From Paraburkholderia sp. HP33-1 (GTDB taxonomy: Bacteria > Pseudomonadota > Gammaproteobacteria > Burkholderiales > Burkholderiaceae): a stretch of DNA of 64,000 nt. Below are positions 45,332-55,509 of this stretch, piece after piece. Both the position numbers and the translations under genes were made by a program. Every line of letters begins with the position of its first letter. Within the stretch, counting starts at the first letter, position 1. Under the pieces are notes generated by a model, which was not told where the DNA came from, did no database searches, and worked only from the letters and a program-made list of their open reading frames with translations. The stretch is from assembly GCF_021390595.1 (NCBI RefSeq), contig NZ_JAJEJR010000001.1, positions 2,170,001 to 2,234,000 of the forward strand, given 5' to 3'.

Positions 45332-47641
45332 ATGAAGAAGAACGAAGCCCGCGCCGAAGCCCGTATCGAACCGTACACGCACCCGGCCGCCGGTTGGGGC
45401 GCGCTGAAGTATGTCGCGATCAACCTGATCAAGGAAAAGGTCGCGGGCGGCAACTACCGCACCCTGCTCAAGCAGAACCAGCCCGACGGCTTCGACTGCC
45501 CCGGCTGTGCGTGGCCGGATCGCGAGCACGCGTCGACCTTCGAGTTCTGCGAAAACGGCGTGAAGGCGGTCGCCGCCGAGGCGACCAGCAAGCGCGTGAC
45601 GCCCGCGTTCTTCGAGCGGCACAGCGTCGCCGAGCTGATGACGCAATCGGACTTCGAGCTCGAACAGCACGGCCGCCTGACCGATCCACTCGTCTACGAG
45701 GCCGCGCGCGATCGCTATGTGCCGATCGGCTGGGACGAGGCGTTCGAGCTGATCGCGCGTCATCTGAAGCGTCTCGATGATCCGAACCGCGCCGCGTTCT
45801 ATACGTCGGGCCGCGCGAGCAACGAAGCCGCGTTCCTGTACCAGCTGTTCGTGCGCATGTACGGCACCAACAATTTCCCCGACTGCTCGAACATGTGCCA
45901 CGAAGCGACGAGCCGTGGCCTGCCGCACACGGTCGGCATCGGCAAGGGCACGGTCACGCTCGATGATTTCGAACACGCGGACACGCTCCTGATCTTCGGC
46001 CAGAACCCGGCCACCAACCATCCGCGCATGCTCGGCGAGCTGCGCGAATGCGCGAAGCGCGGCGCGACGATCGTGTCGATCAATCCGCTGAAGGAGCGCG
46101 GCCTCGAACGCTTCGCGAGCCCGCAGCATCCGGTCGAAATGCTGACGATGGGCAGCACGAAGATCAGCTCGGCGTTCATCCGCCCGAAGGTCGGCGGCGA
46201 TTTCGCGCTGATCAAGGGCGTCGCCAAGCGCGTGCTCGAACTCGACGACGAAGCGCTCGCGTCGGGCCAGGGTCGCGTGCTCGACGTCGGCTTCATCGCC
46301 GAACACACGGTCGGCTTCGCTGCGTTCGCCGACGATCTGCGCGCCGAGCGCTGGGACACGATCGTCGCCGAAGCGGGCGTGCCGCTCGACGAGGTGCTGA
46401 AGCTCGCCGACATCTACGCGAAGGGGCGCGCGGTGATCTCGACGTGGGGCATGGGTCTCACGCAGCACAAGAACTCGGTCGCGACGGTGCAACTGCTGTC
46501 GAACCTGATGATGATGCGCGGCAATATCGGCCGGCGTGGCGCGGGGTTGTGCCCGGTACGCGGCCACTCGAACGTGCAGGGCGACCGCACGGTCGGCATC
46601 GAGGAGAAACCGACCGCAGCGTTTCTCGACCGCCTCGGCGCGGCCTACGATTTCGCGCCGCCGCGCGAGCACGGACTCGACGTCGTCAACACGATTCAGG
46701 CGATGCTCGATGGCAAGGTGAAAGTGTTCATCGGCCTGGGCGGCAATTTCTCGATCGCGACGCCGGACACGCCGCGCACGTGGGATGCGATGCGCGCGTG
46801 CGATCTGACCGTGCACGTGACGACGAAGCTCAATCGCAGCCACCTCGTGCATGGCCGCGACGCACTGATCCTGCCGACCCTCGGGCGCACCGAGATCGAT
46901 CTGCAGAACGGCGTAGCGCAAGGCGTCAGCGTCGAGGATTCGATGAGCATGGTGCACATCTCGTACGGGATGAACAAGCCGGCCTCGGATAATCTGCTCT
47001 CCGAAGTGGCGATCGTCGCGCGCATGGCGCACGCGACGCTCGGCAGCGCCAAGGTGGATTGGCTCGCGCAGGTGGCCGACTACGCGCTGATTCGCGACGG
47101 CATCGCCAAGGTGATCGATGGCTTCGGCGATTACAACGAGCGCCTCAAGCAACCGGGCGGGTTCCATCTCGGCGTCGCGTCGCGCGATCGCATCTGGAAA
47201 ACGCCGAGCGGCAAGGCGCAGTTCATCGCGCACGCGATCGCGCTCGACACGCCGATTCATCAGGCACGCAAGCAACACGGCGAGCGCCTGATGACGCTGA
47301 TGACCACACGTTCACATGATCAGTACAACACGACGATTTACGGTCTCGACGATCGCTATCGTGGCGTGTACGGCCAGCGGCGCGTGCTGTTCGCCAACAA
47401 GGATGACCTTGCGATGCTCGGATTCGCCGCCGGTCAGCGTGTGGATATCACGAGCGTGTGGGCCGATGGCATCGAGCGTCGCGTGGACGGCTTTCTGCTG
47501 GTCGAGTACGACATTCCGCGCGGCTGCCTCGGCGCCTATTACCCGGAGACGAATCCGCTGGTGCCGCTCTCCTCGGTCGCGGATGGTGCGGGTACGCCGA
47601 CGTCGAAGTCGATTCCGGTGTTGTTGACGGCGTCGGCTTGA
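45332..47641 (+). CDS. FdhF/YdeP-family molybdopterin oxidoreductase
   Basis: Molybdopterin-dependent oxidoreductase of 769 residues closely resembling E. coli YdeP over its full length: FDCPGCAWPD, EFCENG, YTSGRASNEAAFLYQLF, DCSNMCHEATSRGL, PLRGHSN-like CPVRGHSNVQGDRTVGI, TRSHDQYNTTIYG. Cysteines in CPGC and FCENG could hold an iron-sulfur cluster as in formate dehydrogenase H. There is no Tat signal, so it acts in the cytoplasm. YdeP is linked to acid resistance, but its reaction is unknown. No fdhD or electron-transfer partner adjoins; the MocR-type gene is divergent. Confidence 0.9.
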   Translation: MKKNEARAEARIEPYTHPAAGWGALKYVAINLIKEKVAGGNYRTLLKQNQPDGFDCPGCAWPDREHASTFEFCENGVKAVAAEATSKRVTPAFFERHSVAELMTQSDFELEQHGRLTDPLVYEAARDRYVPIGWDEAFELIARHLKRLDDPNRAAFYTSGRASNEAAFLYQLFVRMYGTNNFPDCSNMCHEATSRGLPHTVGIGKGTVTLDDFEHADTLLIFGQNPATNHPRMLGELRECAKRGATIVSINPLKERGLERFASPQHPVEMLTMGSTKISSAFIRPKVGGDFALIKGVAKRVLELDDEALASGQGRVLDVGFIAEHTVGFAAFADDLRAERWDTIVAEAGVPLDEVLKLADIYAKGRAVISTWGMGLTQHKNSVATVQLLSNLMMMRGNIGRRGAGLCPVRGHSNVQGDRTVGIEEKPTAAFLDRLGAAYDFAPPREHGLDVVNTIQAMLDGKVKVFIGLGGNFSIATPDTPRTWDAMRACDLTVHVTTKLNRSHLVHGRDALILPTLGRTEIDLQNGVAQGVSVEDSMSMVHISYGMNKPASDNLLSEVAIVARMAHATLGSAKVDWLAQVADYALIRDGIAKVIDGFGDYNERLKQPGGFHLGVASRDRIWKTPSGKAQFIAHAIALDTPIHQARKQHGERLMTLMTTRSHDQYNTTIYGLDDRYRGVYGQRRVLFANKDDLAMLGFAAGQRVDITSVWADGIERRVDGFLLVEYDIPRGCLGAYYPETNPLVPLSSVADGAGTPTSKSIPVLLTASA

Positions 47642-47643
47642 AG

Positions 47644-48144
47644 TCAGGCCTGCTTCGCCAGATCGCGATGCGTCAGATACAGACGCAGATCGAATTCGAT
47701 CTGGTGGTAGCCCGGCTGCATGAATTCGCACAGACGATAAAACGCCTTGTTGTGATCGCTCTCCTTCAGATGAGCGAGTTCGTGCACGACGATCATCTTC
47801 AGAAACTCCGGCGCCGCCGACTTGAATAGCGACGCGATGCGGATTTCCTTCTTCGCCTTCAGCTTGCTGCCCTGCACGCGCGAAATGCTCGTGTGCAGGC
47901 CGAGCGCGTGACGCATCACGTCGAGCTTGCTGTCGTAGGTGACCTTGTCGATCTGCTCGGCGTTGCGCAGGTGTTCGCGTTTGAGATCCGCGCAGTACTC
48001 GTAGAGCGCACGGTCGGTCTGCACGTCGTGTGTGTTCGGGTACTTCTGCGCGAGATAGGAGCCGAGCTGATCGGCGGCGATCAGCGTTCTCACCTTGTCT
48101 AGCAGCGGTGCGGGGTAGCCGGCGAGGTATTTGAGGGGGGACAT
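47644..48144 (-). CDS. YgjP-like zinc metalloprotein
   Basis: Protein of 166 residues with a zincin motif HELAH at residues 121-125 followed by SDHNKAF (His131), the YgjP/WLM-type arrangement. Some relatives are metal-dependent hydrolases of unknown substrate. It converges on the YdeP gene with only two bases between the stops. It lies 85 bp from the ccmI stop and looks like the last gene before the nap-ccm block on the same strand, but functionally unrelated. Confidence 0.82.
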   Translation of the reverse strand: MSPLKYLAGYPAPLLDKVRTLIAADQLGSYLAQKYPNTHDVQTDRALYEYCADLKREHLRNAEQIDKVTYDSKLDVMRHALGLHTSISRVQGSKLKAKKEIRIASLFKSAAPEFLKMIVVHELAHLKESDHNKAFYRLCEFMQPGYHQIEFDLRLYLTHRDLAKQA

Positions 48145-48229
48145 GTAGGCGAACTGAGTTTTGCGGGACCGATATTACGCATAGTCGCGCTCATCGACAA
48201 GGTTGGGCATTTTCCAGCCGTTTCGCATC

Positions 48230-49099
48230 CTAGCGAGCCTGACCATCACGCGCCGTCGCCATGAGCGCACCGGCCGTCTCGATGTTGCGCTGTGCCTGTG
48301 CCGCGATCTCCGGATCTCCTGCGGCCTTCAGCTGCTCCCAATACTGCATGGCCTGCCGGTAATCACGCCGGTCAAGCGCTGCGGACCCGGCGAGCGCAAG
48401 CGCCTTCACATTGACCGGATCGAGCGCGAGCGCCGCCTGAATGCTTTGCAGCGCCTCCCCGTTCAGGTCCCCGCCACGCAGCGTCGCCAGCGCGTCTGCA
48501 TAGTCCGCGAGAAGCTCCGGGTCCGCGTGCGTCAGAGCGAGGGCGCGACGATATGCCGCCACGGCATCCTCCACACGCTCCAGCACGACATAAGAACGCG
48601 CCAGCATCGCCCACGCGGCGGCGTCGTTGGGTTGTTCGCGCAAACGCATGGCGAGCCGGCTCACGACATATTCGAGCGAGCCTTGCGAGTCCATATGCTG
48701 AACGTTCTGCGCGCCGTCCATGCTTTCGATCGCGACGGCGACCGGATCGCCGATCCGCATGTACAGAACCAGAGCCCCCGCTGGCAGCAGTGCCACCAGC
48801 AGCGCCGCAACAACAGGGCGCATCACGTTGCCAGCCCACCGGGAAGCGGTTGGTGAACTGGGGTCACGGGCTTCATCAACGAGCCGTCGCTCGAGCTCAC
48901 GCTGTGTCCGAGCCCGATGCTCCGCAGGCATGAGGCCGCTCGAGCATTCCTGTTCGAGTTCGGCCATCCCCGAGCGATAGATGGCGACGGCCATCGTCCG
49001 CGGGTTCGCGCGTGAATCCGGCCCGTGCCAGAGCGGAGCGATCACGCACGCGAGTGCGATCACCATCATCACGGCAAGGATCAGCCAGAAGGTCGTCAT
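48230..49099 (-). CDS. ccmI: Cytochrome c maturation protein CcmI (apocytochrome chaperone)
   Basis: Inner-membrane protein of 289 residues that presents apocytochrome c to the CcmF/CcmH haem ligation complex. Two membrane helices (about 3-20 and 92-112) flank a cytoplasmic loop with a leucine-zipper-like segment, and a C-terminal TPR-type domain (about 140-280, for example DAAAWAMLARSYVVLERVEDAVAAYRRAL) faces the periplasm. It overlaps the ccmH stop by four bases (ATGA). The final gene of the 14-gene nap-ccm cluster. Confidence 0.9.
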   Translation of the reverse strand: MTTFWLILAVMMVIALACVIAPLWHGPDSRANPRTMAVAIYRSGMAELEQECSSGLMPAEHRARTQRELERRLVDEARDPSSPTASRWAGNVMRPVVAALLVALLPAGALVLYMRIGDPVAVAIESMDGAQNVQHMDSQGSLEYVVSRLAMRLREQPNDAAAWAMLARSYVVLERVEDAVAAYRRALALTHADPELLADYADALATLRGGDLNGEALQSIQAALALDPVNVKALALAGSAALDRRDYRQAMQYWEQLKAAGDPEIAAQAQRNIETAGALMATARDGQAR

Positions 49100-49569
49100 C
49101 GTACTGGGCCCTCCTCCTCATCGCCGCGTAGGGCCCCGGCACTCGCGCGCTCGTCAGCGTCGAGCGCGGGAATAGTCAGGTCGCGCCGAACAGCGATGCT
49201 GCGCCACATCGCGAACGCCCCTGCCACGAGCACCATGAGCGGACCAAGCCAAAGCGCCCAGGTCGCGGGCTTCATTGGCGGCTGGTACAGCACGAAGTCT
49301 CCATAACGATGCACCATGTAGGCCCTGATCTGCTCGTCGGTTGCACCTCCTCGAACCTGGTCCCGAATCTGTGCGCGCAGGTCGGCGGCGAGTTCGGCAT
49401 TCGAGTCCGCGAGGCTCTGGTTCTGGCACACGACGCAGCGAAAGCTCTCATCCAGTTGCCGCAAGCGCGCGTCGACGCCTGATTCGCCCGATGTCGCCAT
49501 GACGCACACGGGTGCCAGTGTCATCGCGACCACGAGACAGGCGGCCGGCAAGCGTGCGCGGCGCCTCAT
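49096..49569 (-). CDS. ccmH: Cytochrome c maturation protein CcmH
   Basis: Membrane-anchored thiol-disulfide protein of 157 residues in the haem ligation complex. A signal/membrane segment (about 7-25) precedes the family motif RCVVCQNQSLADS with redox cysteines 45 and 48, and a C-terminal membrane helix (about 103-120) follows. This is the short CcmH form, with CcmI encoded separately. It starts four bases inside the ccmG stop (ATGA overlap). Confidence 0.93.
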   Translation of the reverse strand: MRRRARLPAACLVVAMTLAPVCVMATSGESGVDARLRQLDESFRCVVCQNQSLADSNAELAADLRAQIRDQVRGGATDEQIRAYMVHRYGDFVLYQPPMKPATWALWLGPLMVLVAGAFAMWRSIAVRRDLTIPALDADERASAGALRGDEEEGPVR

Positions 49570-50102
49570 GACCCGCCCTCGCTTTGCAGCTTGCGCACGA
49601 GCGGCAGAATCACGCTGTCGATGCTCGCGCGCGTGAGGGGGCCAGCCTCGCGGTAGCGCACGATGCCCGCGCGGTCGACCACGAACGTCTCCGGGACCCC
49701 GTACACCCCGTAGTCGATCGCGGTTTGTCCCGTGCGGTCGACGATCGACGATGTATAAGGATCACCCGCCTGCGCGAGCCATTGCAGCGCGCTCGCCCGG
49801 TCGTCCTTGTAGTTCAGCCCGAACACGGGCGCGACGTGCCGGCGCGACAGCTCGACGAGCGGCGCCTGCTCGTCGCGGCACGACTCGCACCACGACGCCC
49901 ACACGTTCAGGATCCATACCTCGCCGCGCAGGGCTCGCGTGGACAGGCGCTGTTGCGGCTCGTTCAGTTTCGGCAGATCGAATTCCGGCGCCGGCTTGCC
50001 GATCAATGCCGAGGGCAGCCGGCGCGGATCGTGCCGCAGCCCGACCAGCAGCAAGGCCACAAGCGCTGCGAACATCGCGAGCGGAATCAGAAAGCGCTTC
50101 AT
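49566..50102 (-). CDS. ccmG: Thiol:disulfide interchange protein CcmG/DsbE
   Basis: Membrane-tethered thioredoxin-like protein of 178 residues that keeps the CXXCH motifs of apocytochromes reduced. One N-terminal helix (about 4-22), redox site WCESC with cysteines 72 and 75, and the family-specific GVPETFVVD loop containing the cis-proline. Start at ATG 50102 overlaps ccmF (ATGA). A longer in-frame upstream extension belongs to the ccmF region and is not used. Confidence 0.94.
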   Translation of the reverse strand: MKRFLIPLAMFAALVALLLVGLRHDPRRLPSALIGKPAPEFDLPKLNEPQQRLSTRALRGEVWILNVWASWCESCRDEQAPLVELSRRHVAPVFGLNYKDDRASALQWLAQAGDPYTSSIVDRTGQTAIDYGVYGVPETFVVDRAGIVRYREAGPLTRASIDSVILPLVRKLQSEGGS

Positions 50103-52153
50103 CTGCCCGCCTCTCCTGCCGGTGCCGCGCGTTTCGCGGCAACCGGCACATCCCGCGCAGCTGCCATCACCTCGGGCAGCTTTGCGCTGTCGGTCACGGC
50201 GGATGTCTCTTGCGTACGATGCCGGGGAACCAGACGGTAGCGGCGGTCGGTCGCGGCAAGCAATCCGCCTAGCGCCATCAGCAGACAGCCGCCCCAGATC
50301 CAGCGCACGAAGGGTTTGATCTGGATGCGAATCGACCAGGCGTTCGCCCCGACCGGCTGATCGAGCGCGACGTAGAGATCGCGCAGCACCCCGCGGTCGA
50401 TGGCCGCCTGCGTGATCGGCGTGTTCTGGACTGCAAACACGCGCTTCTCGGGAAACAGCGTCGCAACGGGTTCGCCGCCGCGGCTCGCCACGAGCGTCGC
50501 ACGCGTGGCCTGATAGTTCGGCCCCGCAACGCTGCTGACGCCCTCGAAGCGAAACACGTAGGCATCGACCGTGACGCTCTCGCCTGGCCGCACCACCACG
50601 TCGCGCTCGGTTTCGTAACCCTTCACGAGCGTAACGCCGACAATGAAAACACCGACGCCAGCATGCGCGATCCACATGCCGTACGTCGCGCGCGGCACGC
50701 TGGCGAGGCGCACGAAGATCGATCCGCGCAAGGCGCGCAGGCGCTCGCGAACGCTCACGGCAACGCTCGTGAGCGTCCAGGCGGCGAGCAGCACCCCAAG
50801 ACTCACGAGCGGGCGCCAGCTTCCCAGCAGCCACGGCAGCACGAGCGCTGTGAGCACGCTCACGAGCGCTGCCCAACGCAGCCGCACGGCGAGATCGGGA
50901 ACGCGCGCCGACCTCCAGCGCGCGAGCGGCCCGACACCCATGAGGAAAATGGCCGGCGTCATCAGCGGCACGAACACGCTGTCGAAATATGGCGCGCCGA
51001 CGGATATCTTGTCGGCGCCGAGCGCGTCGAGGATCATCGGATAGAGCGTGCCGAGCAGCACCGATCCCGCCGCGACCATCAGCAGCAGGTTATTCGAGAG
51101 CAGCAACGCCTCGCGCGATACCGGCTCGAAGCCCGCACCAAGGCCGATTTGCGGTGCGCGCCATGCGAACAGCAGGAGCGCGCCGCCCGTGATCAAGGCA
51201 AGAAACGCGAGAACGAAGATGCCGCGCGCGGGGTCCGAGGCAAACGCATGCACGGAGGTGACCACGCCCGAGCGCACAAGAAAGGTGCCGAGCAGGCTCA
51301 GCGAAAAGGCGCAAATCGCCAGCAGCGCGGTCCAGCTGCGAAAGCTGCCGCGCTTTTCGGTGACGACCAGCGAGTGAATCAGCGCCGTGCCCGCGAGCCA
51401 CGGCATGAACGACGCGTTTTCCACCGGGTCCCACGCCCACCATCCGCCCCAGCCGAGCACGTAGTAGGACCAGCCGCTGCCCAGCGCGATGCCGAGCGTG
51501 AGGAACATCCATGCCGCCGTGGTCCACGGCCTCGACCAGCGTGCCCAGGCCGCATCGAGCCGCCCGGCCAGCAACGCTGCAATCGCGAACGCGAAGGCGA
51601 CCGAAAAGCCGACATAGCCCATGTAAAGAATGGGCGGATGCATCACCATGCCGGGGTCTTGCAGCAGCGCGTTGAGATCGCGGCCGTCGATGGCCGGCGG
51701 CAGCAGGCGCGCAAACGGATTCGACGTGAACAACATGAACGACAGAAAGCCCACGGCAATCCAGCTCATCACACCCAGCACGCGGGCCACCAGTTCCATT
51801 GGCAACTGCCGGCTGAAACAGGTCACGGCGACCATCCACAGCGTCAGCAACAGGACCCAGAGCAGCAGCGAGCCCTCGTGTCCGCCCCAGACGGCCGCGA
51901 GGCGATAGACGTCAGGCAGCGCCGAATTCGAGTTCTCCGCCACGTAGACGACGGAAAAATCGTTGCGCCAGAACGACCACGCGAGCGCGCCGAAGGCGAG
52001 CGCGACGAAAGCGAACTGCGCGCGCGCGGCGGGCCACGCGACGCGCATCCAGCCCGCAATGCCGAGTTGCGCGCCGAGAAGCGGCAGCACGCCAGTCGTC
52101 AACGCGAGCAGCAAGGCGAGGATCAGCGCGAAATGGCCGATCTCGGGAATCAT
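50099..52153 (-). CDS. ccmF: Haem lyase subunit CcmF
   Basis: Multi-pass inner-membrane protein of 684 residues that ligates haem to apocytochrome c, with about 15 helices. The periplasmic WWD haem-handling domain is visible as [19 protein letters not shown], together with conserved His residues (for example [12 protein letters not shown] and [12 protein letters not shown]). The start ATG at 52153 ([12 protein letters not shown]) matches the family, and it overlaps the ccmE stop by four bases. The reading frame extends upstream without homology. Confidence 0.95.
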   Translation of the reverse strand: MIPEIGHFALILALLLALTTGVLPLLGAQLGIAGWMRVAWPAARAQFAFVALAFGALAWSFWRNDFSVVYVAENSNSALPDVYRLAAVWGGHEGSLLLWVLLLTLWMVAVTCFSRQLPMELVARVLGVMSWIAVGFLSFMLFTSNPFARLLPPAIDGRDLNALLQDPGMVMHPPILYMGYVGFSVAFAFAIAALLAGRLDAAWARWSRPWTTAAWMFLTLGIALGSGWSYYVLGWGGWWAWDPVENASFMPWLAGTALIHSLVVTEKRGSFRSWTALLAICAFSLSLLGTFLVRSGVVTSVHAFASDPARGIFVLAFLALITGGALLLFAWRAPQIGLGAGFEPVSREALLLSNNLLLMVAAGSVLLGTLYPMILDALGADKISVGAPYFDSVFVPLMTPAIFLMGVGPLARWRSARVPDLAVRLRWAALVSVLTALVLPWLLGSWRPLVSLGVLLAAWTLTSVAVSVRERLRALRGSIFVRLASVPRATYGMWIAHAGVGVFIVGVTLVKGYETERDVVVRPGESVTVDAYVFRFEGVSSVAGPNYQATRATLVASRGGEPVATLFPEKRVFAVQNTPITQAAIDRGVLRDLYVALDQPVGANAWSIRIQIKPFVRWIWGGCLLMALGGLLAATDRRYRLVPRHRTQETSAVTDSAKLPEVMAAARDVPVAAKRAAPAGEAGR

Positions 52154-52635
52154 CGCTGCGCTCCCGCGCTCGTGAGGCTCGTGGCAACGCGCACGGCGGC
52201 GGGAGCCGGCGCATCCGTCGTGTCGCGCAGCGCGCGGCCCAGCTCGGGCGGCGTGTATTTTTCGTCGTGCTTCGCGAGGACTTCGTCTGCGTGGAACTGG
52301 CCATCGGCGCCGAGTATGCCCTGTGCGACGACGCCGCTGCCCTCGCGAAAGAGGTCCGGCAAGGTGCCGCGGTACACCACCGCAACGGCCGACGCCGTAT
52401 CCATCACGACGAAGTGCACCGTCAGCCCATCGGCATCGCGCCTGAGCGTATGGCGCTCGACGAGCCCGCCGAGCCTGAACCGGCGCGCAATAGGCGCCTC
52501 GTGCGAGGCAACCTGGCTCGGCGTCACGAAGAACATCATGTTGGCGCGCAGCGCGTTCAACACGAGCGCGCACGCCAGTCCGGCACTGCCGACACCGGCG
52601 GCGAGCCATGCCAGGCGGCGGTGGCGCGCTTTCAC
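52150..52635 (-). CDS. ccmE: Haem chaperone CcmE
   Basis: Periplasmic haem chaperone of 161 residues anchored by one N-terminal helix (about 8-28). His123 in [12 protein letters not shown] covalently binds the haem vinyl and Tyr127 coordinates the iron; both are conserved. The beta-barrel body carries [10 protein letters not shown] and [14 protein letters not shown]. Translation starts at a GTG (52635) that shares one base with the ccmD stop codon; the in-frame upstream codons are ccmD-region sequence. It overlaps ccmF by four bases. Confidence 0.94.
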   Translation of the reverse strand: MKARHRRLAWLAAGVGSAGLACALVLNALRANMMFFVTPSQVASHEAPIARRFRLGGLVERHTLRRDADGLTVHFVVMDTASAVAVVYRGTLPDLFREGSGVVAQGILGADGQFHADEVLAKHDEKYTPPELGRALRDTTDAPAPAAVRVATSLTSAGAQR

Positions 52636-52784
52636 TATTGCTCCGCGCCGCGACCGGCACGCGAGCGCGACTGGCCGCGCACGATCCACGCCTCGAGCCC
52701 GAGCAGGCCGAATGTCACGACGAGCGCTGCCGTGAGATAGGGCGTAGCCCCAAGCATCGTCATCACGCCGGTCAGGGTGTTCAT
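52635..52784 (-). CDS. ccmD: Haem exporter subunit CcmD
   Basis: Single-helix membrane peptide of 49 residues (helix about 15-35, [21 protein letters not shown]) needed to release holo-CcmE from the CcmABCD complex. A basic C-terminal tail is typical. It starts four bases inside the ccmC stop (ATGA) and ends sharing one base with the ccmE GTG. Identified from size, helix, tail and position in the ccm operon. Confidence 0.85.
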   Translation of the reverse strand: MNTLTGVMTMLGATPYLTAALVVTFGLLGLEAWIVRGQSRSRAGRGAEQ

Positions 52785-53524
52785 GCTGGACGCTCCTCGA
52801 CATGGACCTGCCAGGATGACACGCTCTCGCGCTCGCGCATGATGACGCGCACCCGCACGAGCACGATCGCGATCGTGTAGCACCAGAATCCCGCGGTCAT
52901 GACGAGCAGGCCCAACGCCATCGACGCGCTCATCGCCACGCCACTGCCGAAGCCGAGTGACGGCCCTTGATGCAACGTGTACCACCATTGCACCGAAAAG
53001 AAGATCACCGGAATATTGACCACGCCGATCAGCGCGAGCACGGCGCACGCACGGTCGGCGCGCCGCGTGCCATCGATGGCCGCGTGCAGCGTCATGAAAC
53101 CCGCATAGAGGAACAGCAGGATCAGCTCCGAGGTGAGCCGTGCATCCCAGACCCACCACGCGCCCCACGTGGGCTTGCCCCACAGCGCGCCTGACACGAG
53201 CGCGAGGAACGTGAAAAGCGCACCGGTAGGCGCAAGCGCCTGTGCCATCATGGCCGGGAGCCGCGCGTTCAGCACGAGATCGAGCGCGCAGTATCCGGCC
53301 ATCACGACATAGATGAACATCGACATCCAGGCCGCGGGAACATGCACGAACATGATGCGGTAGACATCACCCTGGCGCGCGTCCGCAGGGGCGATTGCGA
53401 GTCCGATAACGAGCCCGGCGCACACCAGCAGTACAGCGAGCGCGCCAAACCCCGGCGCGAACCGCTTCGCGACACGGTCGAATGTGCCTGGCGACGCATA
53501 GCGGAACCAGTTCACGCGCTTCAT
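52781..53524 (-). CDS. ccmC: Haem transporter / CcmE haem ligase CcmC
   Basis: Inner-membrane protein of 247 residues with about six helices that attaches haem to CcmE. The WWD domain is visible as [13 protein letters not shown] (about 120-132) flanked by the two conserved histidines His61 (VHVPAAW) and a later one in LHQGPS. Start at 53524 ([12 protein letters not shown]) follows the common family N terminus. The ccmB stop is at 53530, so the genes are five bases apart. Confidence 0.95.
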   Translation of the reverse strand: MKRVNWFRYASPGTFDRVAKRFAPGFGALAVLLVCAGLVIGLAIAPADARQGDVYRIMFVHVPAAWMSMFIYVVMAGYCALDLVLNARLPAMMAQALAPTGALFTFLALVSGALWGKPTWGAWWVWDARLTSELILLFLYAGFMTLHAAIDGTRRADRACAVLALIGVVNIPVIFFSVQWWYTLHQGPSLGFGSGVAMSASMALGLLVMTAGFWCYTIAIVLVRVRVIMRERESVSSWQVHVEERPA

Positions 53525-53529
53525 GTGCG

Positions 53530-54198
53530 TCACTCCATGACAATGCGCAACGCCGCCGCGCTCGCACAAGGGCAAGCCCAGGCGCCTACGCACAACGCTG
53601 CGCCGAGCAGCGAGAAGCTCGCCTGCATGCGTCCCGGCACCCCCGTCGGATCCGCCGCGCCAACCCCGAAGATCAGCACGGGAACGTAGAGCGGCAACAC
53701 CAGCAGGGCCAGCACGACACCGCCACCGCGCACGCCGAGCGTGAGCGCGGCACCCATCGCGCCGATCAGGCTCAGCAACGGCGTGCCGACGAGCAAGGTG
53801 GTCATCAGATAGAGCGTCTCGCGCCCGCCCAGCGCGTACTGAAGCGCGACCACGGGAGCCAGAAGCGCGAGCGCGAGCCCGCTCGTCAGCCAGTGTGCGA
53901 CGATCTTGCCGAACACGATGGCCGGCAACGGCAGCGGCGAAAGCAGCATCTGCTCGAGCGCGCCGCTCGCGTAGTCATTGCCGAACAGTTGCCCCGCCGA
54001 CAACAGCGCGGCGAACAGCGCCGTCACCCACAGCACGCCCGGAGCGATCATCTGCAGCGTTCCGGCGTCGGTACCGATGGCAAGCGGAAAGAGGCTCGCG
54101 GCGACAACAAAAAACATCAGTGCGCCGAGCGTCACACTGCGTCTGCGCCAGCTCAACATCAGTTCGCGGCGGATGATGCCGCCAATCACGTCGATCAT
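53530..54198 (-). CDS. ccmB: Haem exporter membrane subunit CcmB
   Basis: ABC-type membrane subunit of 222 residues with six helices, paired with CcmA. The GNDYASGALEQMLLSPLPLPAI loop and the hydrophobic segments are characteristic. With CcmA and CcmC/D it forms the complex that releases holo-CcmE. Start at ATG 54198 overlaps the ccmA stop by four bases. Confidence 0.94.
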   Translation of the reverse strand: MIDVIGGIIRRELMLSWRRRSVTLGALMFFVVAASLFPLAIGTDAGTLQMIAPGVLWVTALFAALLSAGQLFGNDYASGALEQMLLSPLPLPAIVFGKIVAHWLTSGLALALLAPVVALQYALGGRETLYLMTTLLVGTPLLSLIGAMGAALTLGVRGGGVVLALLVLPLYVPVLIFGVGAADPTGVPGRMQASFSLLGAALCVGAWACPCASAAALRIVME

Positions 54199-54842
54199 CG
54201 CCCGTTCCCCCCAAGATAGAGGTGGCGCGTGCGGTGAAAGCCGCTGTCGAGCGGTCGGTGTGTCGTGAGCGCGACGATACCTCCCTCGCGCAGATGCGCG
54301 TCGAGGCATTCGGTGAGCCAGCGGGTCGCGTCCGCGTCGAGCATGTCGGTCGGCTCGTCGAGCAACCACAATGGCTTGCGCTCGAGCATCAGGCGCGCCA
54401 GCGCGACCCGGCGCCGCTGGCCCTGAGAGAGTTGATTGAGGCGCGTGTGCCGCAGCGGAAGCAGTCCCGCTTGCCCGAGCACTTCCTCCTCGCGCGCATC
54501 GGCTGCGCGATCGCGGCCTGAATGCCCGCCGGCTTCGCCAAGCAACGCGGAGAACCGCAGGTTCTCCTGCACGGTCAGGTCGTCGCTGACACCGTTCGAA
54601 TGCCCGACAAAAGCGAGCGCGCGACGGAATTGCCGGGGCACGCTACGCACATCCTCGCCGCGCCAGCAGACCCTGCCGCGGGTGAGCGGCAGAAGACCCG
54701 CGAACGCACCGAGCAGCGTCGTTTTTCCGCTGCCGTTCGCGCCGTGTATCTGCAGCGCCCATCCGGCCTCGATGCTGAGGTCGATGCCGCTCACGATCGT
54801 CCGGCCGCCGCGCTCAACGGCAAGCTGCTCTATGGAATACAT
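54195..54842 (-). CDS. ccmA: Haem exporter ATP-binding subunit CcmA
   Basis: ABC ATPase of 215 residues energising holo-CcmE release. Walker A GANGSGKTTLL, signature LSQGQRRRVALARL, Walker B LWLLDEPT and the H-loop THRPL are intact. The start at ATG 54842 (MYSIEQLAVERG) is family-like; the in-frame upstream methionine lies in the napC tail. It is separated from napC by 43 bp, linking the nap and ccm halves of the cluster. Confidence 0.95.
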   Translation of the reverse strand: MYSIEQLAVERGGRTIVSGIDLSIEAGWALQIHGANGSGKTTLLGAFAGLLPLTRGRVCWRGEDVRSVPRQFRRALAFVGHSNGVSDDLTVQENLRFSALLGEAGGHSGRDRAADAREEEVLGQAGLLPLRHTRLNQLSQGQRRRVALARLMLERKPLWLLDEPTDMLDADATRWLTECLDAHLREGGIVALTTHRPLDSGFHRTRHLYLGGNGR

Positions 54843-54885
54843 GCACGAAACCGTTCGGATAAGCCCAGCGTGATGTCCGTGTTGC

Positions 54886-55500
54886 TCACTGCTTCTGCCC
54901 ATTACCCTCCTGAGCGCCTTCCTGCGCTGCCGCCATGTTCGGCAAGCGGTGCGCGATGCCCTTGTGACAGTCGATACAGGTTTTCTGACCCGTCTCCAGA
55001 TAGCGCGTGTGCGCTTCCTGCGCGCGCGGACTCTGCCGCGTGAGATCCATGTGCTCGAACGAGTGGCAGTTTCGACACTCCAGCGAATCGTTCGCCCTGA
55101 AGCGGGCCCATTCGTTTTCAGCGAGGTCGAGGCGCCTCGCCTCGAACTTCTCGCGGGTGCTTACCGTGCCGAACACCTTGGCCCACACTTCCTTCGACGC
55201 CTGCATCTTGCGCGCGATCTTGTTGGTCCAGTCGTGCGGCACATGGCAGTCCGAGCACTTCGCATGCACACCCGTGCGGTTACTGAAGTGAATCGTCGTT
55301 TTCAGCTCGGCGTAGGTGTTGTCGCGCATCTCGTGGCAGCCAATGCAAAACGCCTCGGTATTGGTCCATTCCATCGCCGTGTTGAAGGCGCCCCAGAAGA
55401 CCACGCCCGCAACGAAGCCGCCCAGCGTCAGAAAGCCAAGGCTGAAATACACGCTCGGCCGCGTGATCGTCCTCCAGTAGCGTCGGATCAAGTCGCGCAT
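54886..55500 (-). CDS. napC: Membrane tetrahaem cytochrome NapC
   Basis: NapC/NirT quinol dehydrogenase of 204 residues, anchored by one N-terminal helix (about 17-39) with a periplasmic domain. Four CXXCH haem sites: CIGCH, CSDCH, CRNCH and CIDCH. It passes electrons from the quinol pool to NapB. All four hemes require the maturation system encoded immediately downstream. It follows napB by nine bases. Confidence 0.95.
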   Translation of the reverse strand: MRDLIRRYWRTITRPSVYFSLGFLTLGGFVAGVVFWGAFNTAMEWTNTEAFCIGCHEMRDNTYAELKTTIHFSNRTGVHAKCSDCHVPHDWTNKIARKMQASKEVWAKVFGTVSTREKFEARRLDLAENEWARFRANDSLECRNCHSFEHMDLTRQSPRAQEAHTRYLETGQKTCIDCHKGIAHRLPNMAAAQEGAQEGNGQKQ

Positions 55501-55509
55501 GTGACTCCC

